A stretch of DNA of 11,519 bases from Pseudomonadota bacterium (GCA_030671915.1 DAOVHN010000025.1:1-11519); one strand, 5' to 3'; shown: positions 1-8,440, counted from the first letter of the stretch. The notes: a model not told the origin generated them from the sequence alone. A program made the numbers and translations.

Positions 1-2618
1 CGCTGGGGTTCGCCGCCCGGCACCGCCGGATAGAGCGGCAGGCCGGAATTGTCCAGCGCCCAGGCCGACGCCCAGTCGTTGCCGCCAACGATGACCCGCG
101 ACACGCCGTCATTGACGCGCCCGTCCGGCTGTTCCACCCAGACGCGGTCACCGGTCCAGCGGCCCGGAAAATCCTGGGTCAGGTAGAAGGCCTTGGTCAG
201 GACATGGTCCACGGGCACCGGCAGCAGGCGCGGTATATCGAGGCCTTTCGCCAGTTCCCGCAGGCGCTGGCTACCCGGCCCCGCCCCGGCGCCACCATAA
301 TTGCCGTCGCGGGTATCGAACAGGATGGTGCCGCCGGTCTCCATGAAAAGGTTCAGCCGCGCGACCGTTTCCGGCGCCAGCGGCCGCTGTTCCGGCGTGA
401 TCGGCCAATAGAGCAGGGGGAAGAAGGCCAACTCGTCGCTGTCAAGATTCACGCCCATCGGATCGCCGGCTTCCACCGCGGTGCGCCGGTTCAGGATAAG
501 GCTGAGCCCCTTGAGGCCGGCGTGGCTGATCTCATCGACGGACGGCACCCCGGTGATGACATAGGCCAGCCGCGTCGATTGCGTCGCCTCCAGCGCTTTG
601 ATGTCGGCATCCTGAGCGGCCGCGGGTCCGGACGGCCATGCACCGGCCAGCAACATGAACGCTGCGCCGAGCGAGGCGGCAAGCCCTGCCGGCGGGCGAG
701 TGAAGCCGCGCATCGCCAGGGAAGCCAGCCCGTCCAGCAGGAACAGGATCAACGCGGCGCTCAGCAGCCAGGGTTTGAGATCGAACTCGGCGGTCTCGAA
801 ATAGGGCGAGGATGAAATTCCTTCGGCCAGCGCCAGCTGTTCCAGGGTGCCGATCGTGGGGCCCAGATTGAGCGCGCGGCGTTCCGCCTCAGTGCCGTAA
901 TAACCCGGCGGTGTACGCGGCCCGGGTGTGGCCTCGTCGAAAGCGCCGGCTTCGATGGGCGCGGCGATGGGTGAGGGGTCGGTAAGACGGCCGGCGCCGT
1001 CCAGTACCATCAGCGGCGGCAGCGGGCGCTTCGAGCCTGTCTCGCCGGCCACACCCCTGCTCATCGCCACGGTGCGCTCCAGCATTTCAACGAACAGGCC
1101 CGACATGGCCAGGTTCGACCAGCCCGGTCCGCCGGTGGTATGGACCAGAACCAGCCAGCCCTTGCCGCGGCGTTCGGCGGTCACCAGTGGCGTGCCATCC
1201 TGCAGCCGCGCCCAGGTCTTCGAGGGCAGGTCGATCGAGGGTTCGGCCAGGATCTGGCGCGAAACCCGTACATCCTCGGGAATCGCCAGCCCATGGAACG
1301 GGCTCTTGGGGTCGAACGCGGCCAGCCGCGCCGGTTCGGTCCACAGCATGGCGCCGCCCAGCGTGCGGCCGCCGCTGCGCAGCTTCACGGGGACCAGCCC
1401 GTCGTCGCCCTGTTCCGCCAGGCGTGAACCGGCGAACCGGACCACCATGCCGCCCTCGCGAATCCAGCGGTTCAGGGCCCGGACTTCGGTCGAGACCAGG
1501 GCGTGACCGTCGGGCAGCACGATCGCGGCGCGGTTGGCGGCAATCATCTCTTCCAGCGGGCCGCGCTGGACCTCGCCGAACGGCGAAAGCGCCCGCTCGA
1601 TGTAATAGAGTTCGTCGAGCAGCGACAGGTCGGTATCCAGCGAACTTGCCGCGACGATGCCCACCGGCCGCCGCCGCCAGCGCTCGTCCAGCAGGGCGAC
1701 GCTGGCCGCCGTGCCGACGCTTTCAATCTCGAGCCGCACAATCTCGTTGCGCAATTCGACGGGCAGATCGATGGTCGCCTTCGCGGTTTCCTTGCCGGCC
1801 TTGAATAGCAGATCCTCGCCCGCCAACACGCGGCCATCCGCGGCAAAGGCCCTCAGTCGCGCTGCCTGCTCGGCCCCGGCCACCGCGCGGCGCGCAGTCG
1901 CCTCGAAGGCAATGGCGCCGGCTTCCGGTGGCAACAGGACCGGCGGCAGGTAGCTGGCCGGGTCGGTCAGCACATGCAGCCGCGCCATGCGCCGCAGGCC
2001 GTTCGACAGGCTCTCCACCCCGTCATCCTGCAAGCCGTCACTCAGCCATACGATCAGTCCGATCTCGCGGTTTTCCAACCCGGCAAGCGATTGTGCCGCC
2101 GCCATCCGGTCGACCGCCCATGGTTTTGGCTGCAGCGCACCGGCCATGCTCTTGGCCTCTGCGGCGCGCATCAGGCCGCTGGGTTCCGGCGACTGACCGG
2201 CCTCGCCAGGTGCGGTGGACAGTATGATAATCGGGCGGTTTCCGCGCTCGGCGCGGTCGATCAGGGTTCCCAGGGCCCTTTGCCGGCGGTCCCAGCCCGC
2301 CGCGGACGCCCATCCGTCGTCGACCACCAGCATGATCGCCCCCTTGCCGCCAAGCGGCCCGCCAGGATTGAACAGCGGATGGGCCAGTGCCAGGATCAGC
2401 AGGGCGGCGATGGTCAGGCGCAGCAGGATCAGCCACAGCGGCGCCGAAGCCGGGGTTTTTTCCTCCGAATGCAGGCCGAACAGCAGTCGGACCGGCGGGA
2501 ACCGCACAATTCGGGGCGCCGGCGGTGTAATACGCAACAGCCACCACAATGCCGGCAGCAGCAGCAGGGCCAGCAGGATCGCGGGCGAAGCGAAGGCAAT
2601 GGGGCCGATCAAGTACAT
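1..2618 (-). CDS. BatA/DUF4159 membrane protein (C-terminus cut off)
   Basis: The reading frame is open from ATG at 2618 to the left edge (872 codons seen). An in-frame TAG two codons upstream (2624-2622) excludes an earlier start. The N-terminus has two hydrophobic helices (about residues 7-29 and 58-81) around a proline-rich linker, as in BatA-type 'aerotolerance' N-terminal domains. A vWA-like region follows, with VVDDGWAS at 98-105 in place of DxSxS and WLSDG at 191-195. Two more helices lie at about 617-638 and 643-660. From about residue 682 (RLAYVITG) to the edge is a DUF4159 domain, a family related to glutamine-amidotransferase-like folds; the GGNDWASAWALDNSGLPLYP stretch near the edge is typical of its end. 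Probably only a few tens of residues are missing. It is the third gene after MoxR and DUF58, so a membrane-bound partner of that ATPase is the likely role. The client is unknown. Family call is firm; function is inferred. Confidence 0.88.
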   Translation of the reverse strand, partial: MYLIGPIAFASPAILLALLLLPALWWLLRITPPAPRIVRFPPVRLLFGLHSEEKTPASAPLWLILLRLTIAALLILALAHPLFNPGGPLGGKGAIMLVVDDGWASAAGWDRRQRALGTLIDRAERGNRPIIILSTAPGEAGQSPEPSGLMRAAEAKSMAGALQPKPWAVDRMAAAQSLAGLENREIGLIVWLSDGLQDDGVESLSNGLRRMARLHVLTDPASYLPPVLLPPEAGAIAFEATARRAVAGAEQAARLRAFAADGRVLAGEDLLFKAGKETAKATIDLPVELRNEIVRLEIESVGTAASVALLDERWRRRPVGIVAASSLDTDLSLLDELYYIERALSPFGEVQRGPLEEMIAANRAAIVLPDGHALVSTEVRALNRWIREGGMVVRFAGSRLAEQGDDGLVPVKLRSGGRTLGGAMLWTEPARLAAFDPKSPFHGLAIPEDVRVSRQILAEPSIDLPSKTWARLQDGTPLVTAERRGKGWLVLVHTTGGPGWSNLAMSGLFVEMLERTVAMSRGVAGETGSKRPLPPLMVLDGAGRLTDPSPIAAPIEAGAFDEATPGPRTPPGYYGTEAERRALNLGPTIGTLEQLALAEGISSSPYFETAEFDLKPWLLSAALILFLLDGLASLAMRGFTRPPAGLAASLGAAFMLLAGAWPSGPAAAQDADIKALEATQSTRLAYVITGVPSVDEISHAGLKGLSLILNRRTAVEAGDPMGVNLDSDELAFFPLLYWPITPEQRPLAPETVARLNLFMETGGTILFDTRDGNYGGAGAGPGSQRLRELAKGLDIPRLLPVPVDHVLTKAFYLTQDFPGRWTGDRVWVEQPDGRVNDGVSRVIVGGNDWASAWALDNSGLPLYPAVPGGEPQ

Positions 2619-2621
2619 CGC

Positions 2622-3527
2622 CTAATGCCCCAGCCTGTCGGATGCGCCGGCCATGGCGGTGTAAAGCGGCAGCAGCGCGGTCTGCGGCGGCCGGTCGGTA
2701 TGGTGGAGGATGAACCCCCAGCCGGCACGGCGCGCGATCTCGCCGATCGCTTCGCGATGTCGGGCCAGGCGCTCGCGGTAGCTCTCTCGGACATTTTCCA
2801 CCCGCCCCAGCAATGTCTGGCCTTCACCCTCGAAACCGGCGAAGCGAACGCGTCCGGTAAAGGGCAGACTTTCCTCGGCCGGGTCCAGAATCTGGACCAT
2901 CTGGCCGCGTACGCCACGCCCGGCCAGGCTCGATACCGCCGCCTGTATCTCCTCCGGGTCGGACAGGAAATCGCCGAACAGCACCAGATGGGCCGCGCGT
3001 GGCAGGGGGGCGGCCGGCGGCAGGTTGCGGCCGTCCGGCGGGTCGCCAAGCAGGGCGTCCGCAAGCCGGTTGAACCCGGCGCGGCCGGTGGCCGGCAACT
3101 GGCCGTTGCCCAGCAGTGCAATTCGCTCGCCGCCGCGAACCAGAAGTGCCGCGGCCGCCAGCAGTAGAAGCTCGGCCCGTTCCTGCTTGGAGGGTAGTTC
3201 CGCGCCCGAGGCATAGTCCATCGAAGGCGAGGAATCACGCCACAGCCAAACGCTCTGCGCGGCTTCCCATTCGGTTTCGCGCACGAAGACGGCCTGGGAT
3301 TTAGCGGTCTGGCGCCAGTCGATGGCGGTCGTCGGGTCACCGGGCTGATAACGGCGGAATTGCCAGAAGGTTTCGCCCTGGCCGACGCGCCGGCGGCCAT
3401 GCACGCCTTGCGCCACGGTCTGGGCCACGCGCTCGGCCTCGACCAGAAGCGGCGGCAGGGCGCTGCCCAGCCGTTCAGCTTCCTGCCTGGGCGCGGTGCC
3501 CGGTCTCTTGCGTATAACCCCTTGCAT
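2622..3527 (-). CDS. DUF58 domain protein (vWA-like MoxR partner)
   Basis: The product is a 301-residue soluble protein. The DUF58 signature is plain at about residues 55-78: WQFRRYQPGD followed by AIDWRQTAKSQ. A vWA-type metal site reads D98-S-S-P-S102, a complete DxSxS, and LVLFGDF at 181-187 fits the later acidic strand. No signal peptide or membrane helix is evident. AAGGA lies four bases before the ATG at 3527, which supports this start. It begins 16 bases after the MoxR stop and ends one codon before the DUF4159 start, so the three genes are almost certainly cotranscribed. DUF58 proteins usually accompany MoxR ATPases and are thought to work with them in assembling or activating other proteins. 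No biochemical role can be assigned here. This protein keeps the intact metal site, while the next one has a degenerate version. Confidence 0.93.
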   Translation of the reverse strand: MQGVIRKRPGTAPRQEAERLGSALPPLLVEAERVAQTVAQGVHGRRRVGQGETFWQFRRYQPGDPTTAIDWRQTAKSQAVFVRETEWEAAQSVWLWRDSSPSMDYASGAELPSKQERAELLLLAAAALLVRGGERIALLGNGQLPATGRAGFNRLADALLGDPPDGRNLPPAAPLPRAAHLVLFGDFLSDPEEIQAAVSSLAGRGVRGQMVQILDPAEESLPFTGRVRFAGFEGEGQTLLGRVENVRESYRERLARHREAIGEIARRAGWGFILHHTDRPPQTALLPLYTAMAGASDRLGH

Positions 3528-3543
3528 TCGATCCTTGGTATTA

Positions 3544-4566
<1,023 letters not shown>

Positions 4567-4643
4567 ACTGCTCACATCTGTTTCCAAGATTACGGTTCCA
4601 TAATAACCATTGATTATTAATATAACAGGAATATGGCAATGCA
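4567..4643. promoter_or_regulatory. Divergent promoter region, moxR / DUF1285
   Basis: These 77 bases separate two divergent operons and are clearly AT-rich in otherwise GC-rich DNA. Candidate -10 elements are CATAAT (4599-4604) and TATAAC (4621-4626) on the plus strand, and TATTAT within the palindrome arm on the minus strand, with TTGCCA (4639-4634) as a possible minus-strand -35. None pairs with a good partner hexamer at ideal spacing, so exact transcription starts cannot be named. That promoters for both operons lie here is inferred from geometry and base composition. Confidence 0.55.
4601..4619. promoter_or_regulatory. 19-bp imperfect palindrome, possible operator
   Basis: The sequence TAATAACCATTGATTATTA is a dyad around a central base with eight of nine pairs matching; the mismatch is C4607 against A4613. 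It lies midway between the divergent moxR and DUF1285 starts and overlaps -10-like hexamers of both directions, which is where a repressor or dual regulator would bind. The family of any such regulator is unknown. An AT-rich promoter can also give chance symmetry, so this is a candidate only. Confidence 0.4.
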
Positions 4644-5210
4644 ATGAGTAGACAAGACCCGGACAGAGATAAAGCGACCGGTCAACGCGCCGGCAAGGTG
4701 GCGGGCGTGGTCGCCTCGTTGCCGCTGTCAGCCGACGGGGCCGGCGAATTTCCGATTCGGATCGCCCGCGACGGCACATGGTTCTACCGCAATTCGCCGA
4801 TCAAGAGGAAGGAACTCGCGAAATTGTTCTCGACCGTTCTGCGGCTCGACGAGGAAGGGCGATATTGGCTGAAAACGCCTGTGGAACAGGGCATTATCGA
4901 AGTCGAGGACGCGCCCTTCACCGCCGTGGAGCTGGAGGTTGCCGGCGCGGGCCGGGACATGGTTCTGAAATTTCGCAACAATTTCGATGATTGGGTGACG
5001 GCGGACGCGGAGCACCCGGTCAGGGTCGAGCAAGATCCTGAAACGGGGGAACCATCACCCTATATAAGGATACGCGACAATCTGGATGCGCTGATCCTGC
5101 GGCCTGTATTCTACGAGCTTGTGGAGATCGCCACGCCGGTCGAGCGCGATGGCAGGGCCGTTCTGGGTGTCTGGAGCGCCGGCGAATTCTTCGAACTGGG
5201 GGAAGGGTAA
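4644..5210 (+). CDS. DUF1285 domain protein
   Basis: The product is a 188-residue soluble protein of the DUF1285 family, which is common in Alpha- and Gammaproteobacteria and has no assigned biochemical function. Family features visible are FPIRIARDGTWFYRNSPIKR (about 37-56), LFSTVLRLDEEGRYWLKTPV (about 61-80), the EVEDAPF segment, and the DNLDALILRPVFYELVE stretch near the C-terminus. The first 30 residues are polar and look disordered; there is no signal peptide or membrane helix. The nearby ATGs at 4633 and 4639 are out of frame, and AGGA at 4627-4630 is a plausible though distant ribosome site (13 bases). The gene is first in a plus-strand operon and ends eight bases before the Nudix gene. 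Family call is firm; role is unknown. Confidence 0.88.
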   Translation: MSRQDPDRDKATGQRAGKVAGVVASLPLSADGAGEFPIRIARDGTWFYRNSPIKRKELAKLFSTVLRLDEEGRYWLKTPVEQGIIEVEDAPFTAVELEVAGAGRDMVLKFRNNFDDWVTADAEHPVRVEQDPETGEPSPYIRIRDNLDALILRPVFYELVEIATPVERDGRAVLGVWSAGEFFELGEG

Positions 5211-5218
5211 GCTTATCG

Positions 5219-5821
5219 ATGTTGCCGCATGACAAGATCCTTGAACGTATCGCACGCGCGCCCGAAACGCGTGAGGCGCGCCGCGGCGATCACGATCTGA
5301 ACCCCGGCATGGGGCCGGAAGGCCCCTTGACCCCGGCGGCCGTTCTGGTGCCGCTGGTGCTGCGACCGGGCGGCCTCACGGTCCTGCTGACCCAGCGCAC
5401 CGACCATTTGTACGATCACGCGGGACAGATCAGCTTTCCCGGCGGCAGGATCGAGGACGGGGACGCCACACCCGAGGCCGCTGCCCTGCGTGAGGCCGCG
5501 GAGGAGGTCGGGCTGGACCCGTCGCGCGTCGAACTGATCGGCCGGCTGGACACCTATGTGGTGCGAACCGGGTTCGAGGTGACGCCGGCGGTCGGTTTCG
5601 TGCATCCGCCCTTCGAGGTCAATCCCGACCCCTTCGAGGTCGCGGAGGTGTTCGAGGTGCCGCTCGCCTTCATTCTCGACCGCGCCAACCACGAACGCCA
5701 CAGCAAGGAATACAAGGGCATGCAACGCTTCTTTTACGTCATCCAGTATGAAGACCGCTATATCTGGGGCGCGACGGCGGCTATGCTGGTCAATCTCGTT
5801 GATATTCTGGAAGCGCCATGA
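5219..5821 (+). CDS. CoA pyrophosphatase, Nudix hydrolase (NudL-like)
   Basis: The 200-residue protein is a Nudix hydrolase of the CoA-diphosphatase subgroup. Such enzymes split coenzyme A or acyl-CoA into phosphopantetheine and 3',5'-ADP, probably to remove oxidised CoA or control pool size. The CoA-specific motif reads LLTQR at 56-60, then HAGQISFPGG at 67-76. The Nudix helix follows, ending REAAEEVGL at 91-99, with the catalytic glutamates E92, E95 and E96. Its spacing before RE is one residue longer than the textbook Nudix box, as in E. coli NudL. A GGAAGGG run at 5200-5206 precedes the start. The stop TGA overlaps the next ATG (ATGA, 5818-5821), so translation of the two is likely coupled. 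Subgroup call is strong; in vivo substrate is inferred. Confidence 0.9.
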   Translation: MLPHDKILERIARAPETREARRGDHDLNPGMGPEGPLTPAAVLVPLVLRPGGLTVLLTQRTDHLYDHAGQISFPGGRIEDGDATPEAAALREAAEEVGLDPSRVELIGRLDTYVVRTGFEVTPAVGFVHPPFEVNPDPFEVAEVFEVPLAFILDRANHERHSKEYKGMQRFFYVIQYEDRYIWGATAAMLVNLVDILEAP

Positions 5822-6123
5822 CCAAGAAATTCCTGACGTTCGTCGTGCCCTTCATCGCCCCGACGATCGCCTATATCATGTGGGTCTATTTCAGGCAGGA
5901 ACGTGAGGACGCGGTCGCCCAGGGACGTCGGCTGCCGCCATGGCAAGACTTTCCCTGGACCTGGCTGGTGACGCTGGGCGCTTTGCTGGCCGCGGTCACG
6001 ATCGTCTTTTTCGGCTCCCTCGACGGCGCCGGGACCGACGCCGAATATCGCCCGGCGCGCTATGAGGACGGGAAACTGGTCCCCGGCGAATTCGTCGACA
6101 AGGAAGAAAAGGCGCCCGAATAG
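5818..6123 (+). CDS. Small two-helix inner-membrane protein (DUF6111-like)
   Basis: The 101-residue protein has two hydrophobic helices, about residues 5-25 and 47-65, joined by a short charged loop (RQEREDAVAQGRRLPPWQDF) that starts at residue 26. A polar C-terminal tail contains YRPARYEDGKLVPGEF. This pattern matches small alphaproteobacterial proteins annotated as DUF6111, which I recall as common between a CoA-Nudix gene and a CCA-adding gene; that assignment is from memory. No enzymatic motif is visible. The start overlaps the Nudix stop by four bases, so translation is probably coupled, and its TAG stop falls at the foot of a small hairpin before the CCA gene. Function unknown; that it is a real gene is supported by the overlap and clear membrane topology. 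Confidence 0.8.
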   Translation: MTKKFLTFVVPFIAPTIAYIMWVYFRQEREDAVAQGRRLPPWQDFPWTWLVTLGALLAAVTIVFFGSLDGAGTDAEYRPARYEDGKLVPGEFVDKEEKAPE

Positions 6124-6136
6124 CAGGCCCGCCTGC
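6123..6136 (+). other. Small hairpin between the membrane-protein gene and cca
   Basis: GCAGG (6123-6127) and CCTGC (6132-6136) can pair around a CCCG loop. The stem begins in the last base of the upstream stop codon and ends 15 bases before the cca ATG. No T-run follows, so it is not a terminator. It might affect translation or RNA processing, or be chance in GC-rich DNA. Confidence 0.3.
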
Positions 6137-6151
6137 AACACATTGCCGCCC

Positions 6152-7381
6152 ATGACCGAACAACAGATCGAACCACAGCCCTGGATGACATCGCCCAAGA
6201 CCCGGGCTGTGCTGGATGCGCTCGTGGGCGGTGGGGTCGGTGTGCGGTTCGTCGGCGGCTGCGTGCGCGATGCGGTTATCGGCCGCGATATTTCCGACAT
6301 CGATCTGGCCACCGACGCCCCGCCGGAACGCGTGATGGAGCTTCTGAAAGAGGCCGGCTTGAAGGTGATCCCCACGGGCCTGGCCCATGGCACGGTCACC
6401 GCCGTGTCGGGCGGCGCGCCTTATGAGATCACCACGCTGAGGCACGATGTGGAAACCGACGGGCGGCGCGCGGTCGTCGTCTTTACCGACGATTGGGAGG
6501 CGGATGCCGCACGGCGCGATTTCACCATGAACGCCCTGTCGCTGGAAGCCGGCGGCCTGCTGCACGACCCGTTCGGCGGTATCGCGGACTTGCGCGCGGG
6601 CCGCGTCCGTTTCGTCGGCGATCCGCACCAACGGCTGACCGAGGACGTGCTGCGGTTGCTGCGCTTTTTCCGCTTTCACGCCCATTACGGCAAGCCGCCG
6701 CCGGACGGCGAGGCGCTGGCGGCCTGCCGCGAGATGGCGCATATGCTGCCACGCCTGTCGGCGGAACGGGTGCGGGTCGAGCTCTTGAAGCTGCTGGCGG
6801 CGCCTGACCCGACCCCGGTCGTCCGGCTGATGCGTGATGAGGGTGTGCTGGACTATTTCCTGGCCCAGGCCACCGCCATCGACCGGCTGGACCGGATGGT
6901 GGCGATCGAGTCCGGCCTGGGGCTGTGCGATCCCTTGCGCCGCCTGGCCGCGCTGCTGCCGGTGGACGGCGATACCGCGCGGCATCTGGCGCAGGGACTG
7001 CGACTTTCCAACAGCGAGCGCGCGCGCCTGGCCGCCATGGCCGAGCCGGGGATCGATTTGTCACCTGCCCTTGACGGCCCCGCCCGCCGCCGCGCGCTCT
7101 ATGCCATCGGCGCGGAGGCCTGGCCCGATCTGGTGCTGATCGCCTGGGATGTCGGCCATGACGGTACGGATGATGAGGGCTGGCGCGCTTTGTTCAGCGA
7201 AACGCAAGAATGGGAGCGGCCGAAATTTCCACTAACCGGACGCGACGCCAAAAGGCTGGGCGTCGAGGAAGGTGCCGCCGTCGGCGAATTGCTGCGCGCG
7301 GCCGAGGCTTGGTGGATCGAGGGCGATTTCCGTGCGGACCGGGCGGACTGCCTCGCCTGGCTGGCCCGGCAAGCGGGTTAA
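6152..7381 (+). CDS. cca: CCA tRNA nucleotidyltransferase
   Basis: The 409-residue enzyme belongs to class II nucleotidyltransferases of the CCA-adding / poly(A) polymerase superfamily. It adds or repairs the 3'-CCA of tRNA in the cytoplasm. The head domain shows GGCVRD (35-40), the metal-binding DID (D49, D51), RRDFTMNAL (121-129), DPFGGIADL (139-147) and EDVLRLLR (164-171). The rest is helical neck, body and tail; no HD phosphohydrolase domain is apparent. The start at 6152 gives MTEQQIEPQPWMTSP, typical of alphaproteobacterial members. An in-frame extension to 6062 would lie wholly in the preceding gene's codons in another frame and is rejected. No good Shine-Dalgarno is visible, so translation may rely on coupling to the upstream gene 28 bases away. 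Full CCA addition and A-addition only cannot be told apart by sequence alone. Confidence 0.9.
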   Translation: MTEQQIEPQPWMTSPKTRAVLDALVGGGVGVRFVGGCVRDAVIGRDISDIDLATDAPPERVMELLKEAGLKVIPTGLAHGTVTAVSGGAPYEITTLRHDVETDGRRAVVVFTDDWEADAARRDFTMNALSLEAGGLLHDPFGGIADLRAGRVRFVGDPHQRLTEDVLRLLRFFRFHAHYGKPPPDGEALAACREMAHMLPRLSAERVRVELLKLLAAPDPTPVVRLMRDEGVLDYFLAQATAIDRLDRMVAIESGLGLCDPLRRLAALLPVDGDTARHLAQGLRLSNSERARLAAMAEPGIDLSPALDGPARRRALYAIGAEAWPDLVLIAWDVGHDGTDDEGWRALFSETQEWERPKFPLTGRDAKRLGVEEGAAVGELLRAAEAWWIEGDFRADRADCLAWLARQAG

Positions 7382-7962
7382 TTGTTATCGACGTCTGCCT
7401 TGGTGCGAGCCAGCTTGCCTTTCAATTTGCGCACCGGTATGCCGTCATTATAGCGAACGAAGCTGATATCCATGCCGATATCGGTCAGGGTGCGTTCGAA
7501 GACGCGCAGTTCGTAATGGCCGTCCTCCAGCACATTCATGGCGTAGACGCCGAGCGTGTGGTCCCGGATGCTGGCCCAGGCCAGCGTGTCGCCCGCCATC
7601 AGGTCCGGATCGCGTTTTTCTGCAAACATGCTTTTGCGAACCATCGGCTGGTAGACATGCGGCACGTCGGTTTGCACGAAACTCTGGGTTTCCGCACGCC
7701 ATTTCACGTCCCTGGTTGCGCGTTTCGGGCCGGTGCGAATCACGGTCGAGGTGTAGATCGAAAAGCCGTTCCTGATCGGCTCGATGCTGACGATTATATC
7801 GCGGAACTGCATGGTCCCCTCGATCACGGCATCGCCGACATAGGCGCCGAAAAAATCCTCGACGTTGGAGTCCTGGTCGTCGGCCTTTGCGGGCGGCGCC
7901 ACGAGCAGCAGGACCGCCAGGATCGCGGCAAGGACGGGAAGGTATTTGCGTTCAGCGGTCAT
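7378..7962 (-). CDS. Exported protein of unknown function (paralogue A)
   Basis: The 194-residue product has a classic signal peptide: MTAERK, a hydrophobic core to about residue 23, then AKA|DD for signal peptidase I. No lipobox or second helix is seen, so it is probably periplasmic. The mature part opens with EDFFGAYVG (35-43) and has alternating hydrophobic patterns suggesting a beta-rich fold. It is homologous to the upstream product: EDFFG against EEFLG, then WASIRDHTLGVYAM (129-142) against WARLADGKLLVYSM, with matching spacing. I recognise no named family. Its start overlaps the end of that gene by 11 bases. Its stop shares a TTAA (7378-7381) with the cca stop on the other strand, so no terminator fits between them. 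Being last after trmL-hemF may be coincidental. Real gene: fairly sure; function: none assignable. Confidence 0.78.
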   Translation of the reverse strand: MTAERKYLPVLAAILAVLLLVAPPAKADDQDSNVEDFFGAYVGDAVIEGTMQFRDIIVSIEPIRNGFSIYTSTVIRTGPKRATRDVKWRAETQSFVQTDVPHVYQPMVRKSMFAEKRDPDLMAGDTLAWASIRDHTLGVYAMNVLEDGHYELRVFERTLTDIGMDISFVRYNDGIPVRKLKGKLARTKADVDNN

Positions 7963-8440
7963 AGCGTTTCAACCGGGCACTCGCTTCCAGCGGTTCCGAC
8001 CCGCTGCGAAGATGGCGGATGGTCATGTCCAGACCGTCTGCCGCCGGTATGTAGATAAAAGTATATATGTCATAGCCGCCGTGAGAATCGATCTGCATCG
8101 AATAGACCAGCAGCTTGCCGTCCGCCAGGCGGGCCCAGAAGGCGGGTACGCCTTCGAGAAGCCTTCCCCTGGAACGTGCGTGGAAGACGTTCTTTTGGTC
8201 CGACGCCTCGAAACCGGCGCTGTTGTTGGGCGACCAGGCCACTGTAAAACCGCCGCGCCTGATGCTGGACACCATGTTGAAGTCCCCTTCGACCTCGCCC
8301 ACGTTGCCGGTCACGGACCCGCGGAATTTGCCGAGGAACTCTTCGGGCAGGGTGTCGGCGGCGGCGGGCGCCGCGACCATGAACAGCGTGGCCCAGACCA
8401 GGGCCCGAACGCGCAAATCGATCCATTTCCAGCGAAACAT
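7952..8440 (-). CDS. Exported protein of unknown function (paralogue B)
   Basis: The 162-residue product begins with basic residues, then a hydrophobic core (about 12-24) and APAAA|DT, a likely signal peptidase I site near residue 28. No lipobox cysteine is present, so the mature protein of about 134 residues is expected in the periplasm. It opens EEFLGKFRG (33-41). RRGGF lies near 61-65 and WARLADGKLLVYSM at 102-115. The pattern looks like one beta-rich domain, perhaps lipocalin-like, but that is a guess. Paralogue A downstream shares these positions. A GGA run about 8-10 bases upstream of the ATG supports the start. The gene follows hemF after 46 bases with no terminator, so it may be in the trmL-hemF transcript. 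I know of no characterised relative. Confidence 0.78.
   Translation of the reverse strand: MFRWKWIDLRVRALVWATLFMVAAPAAADTLPEEFLGKFRGSVTGNVGEVEGDFNMVSSIRRGGFTVAWSPNNSAGFEASDQKNVFHARSRGRLLEGVPAFWARLADGKLLVYSMQIDSHGGYDIYTFIYIPAADGLDMTIRHLRSGSEPLEASARLKRYDR

Noticed and set aside
1974..3167. Long plus-strand open frame (397 codons) across the DUF58/DUF4159 genes
   Set aside because: It is antisense to two genes with clear family motifs. The translation is Arg/Gln/Gly-rich with no recognisable domain, as expected from the complement of GC-rich coding DNA.
4567..4779. N-terminal extension of the MoxR protein to an ATG at 4779
   Set aside because: It would read through the AT-rich promoter region and the start of DUF1285, and the added residues do not resemble MoxR proteins.
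7210..8058. Plus-strand open frame (282 codons) from the end of cca into the exported-protein genes
   Set aside because: It overlaps cca in another frame and runs antisense to two genes with signal peptides and mutual homology.
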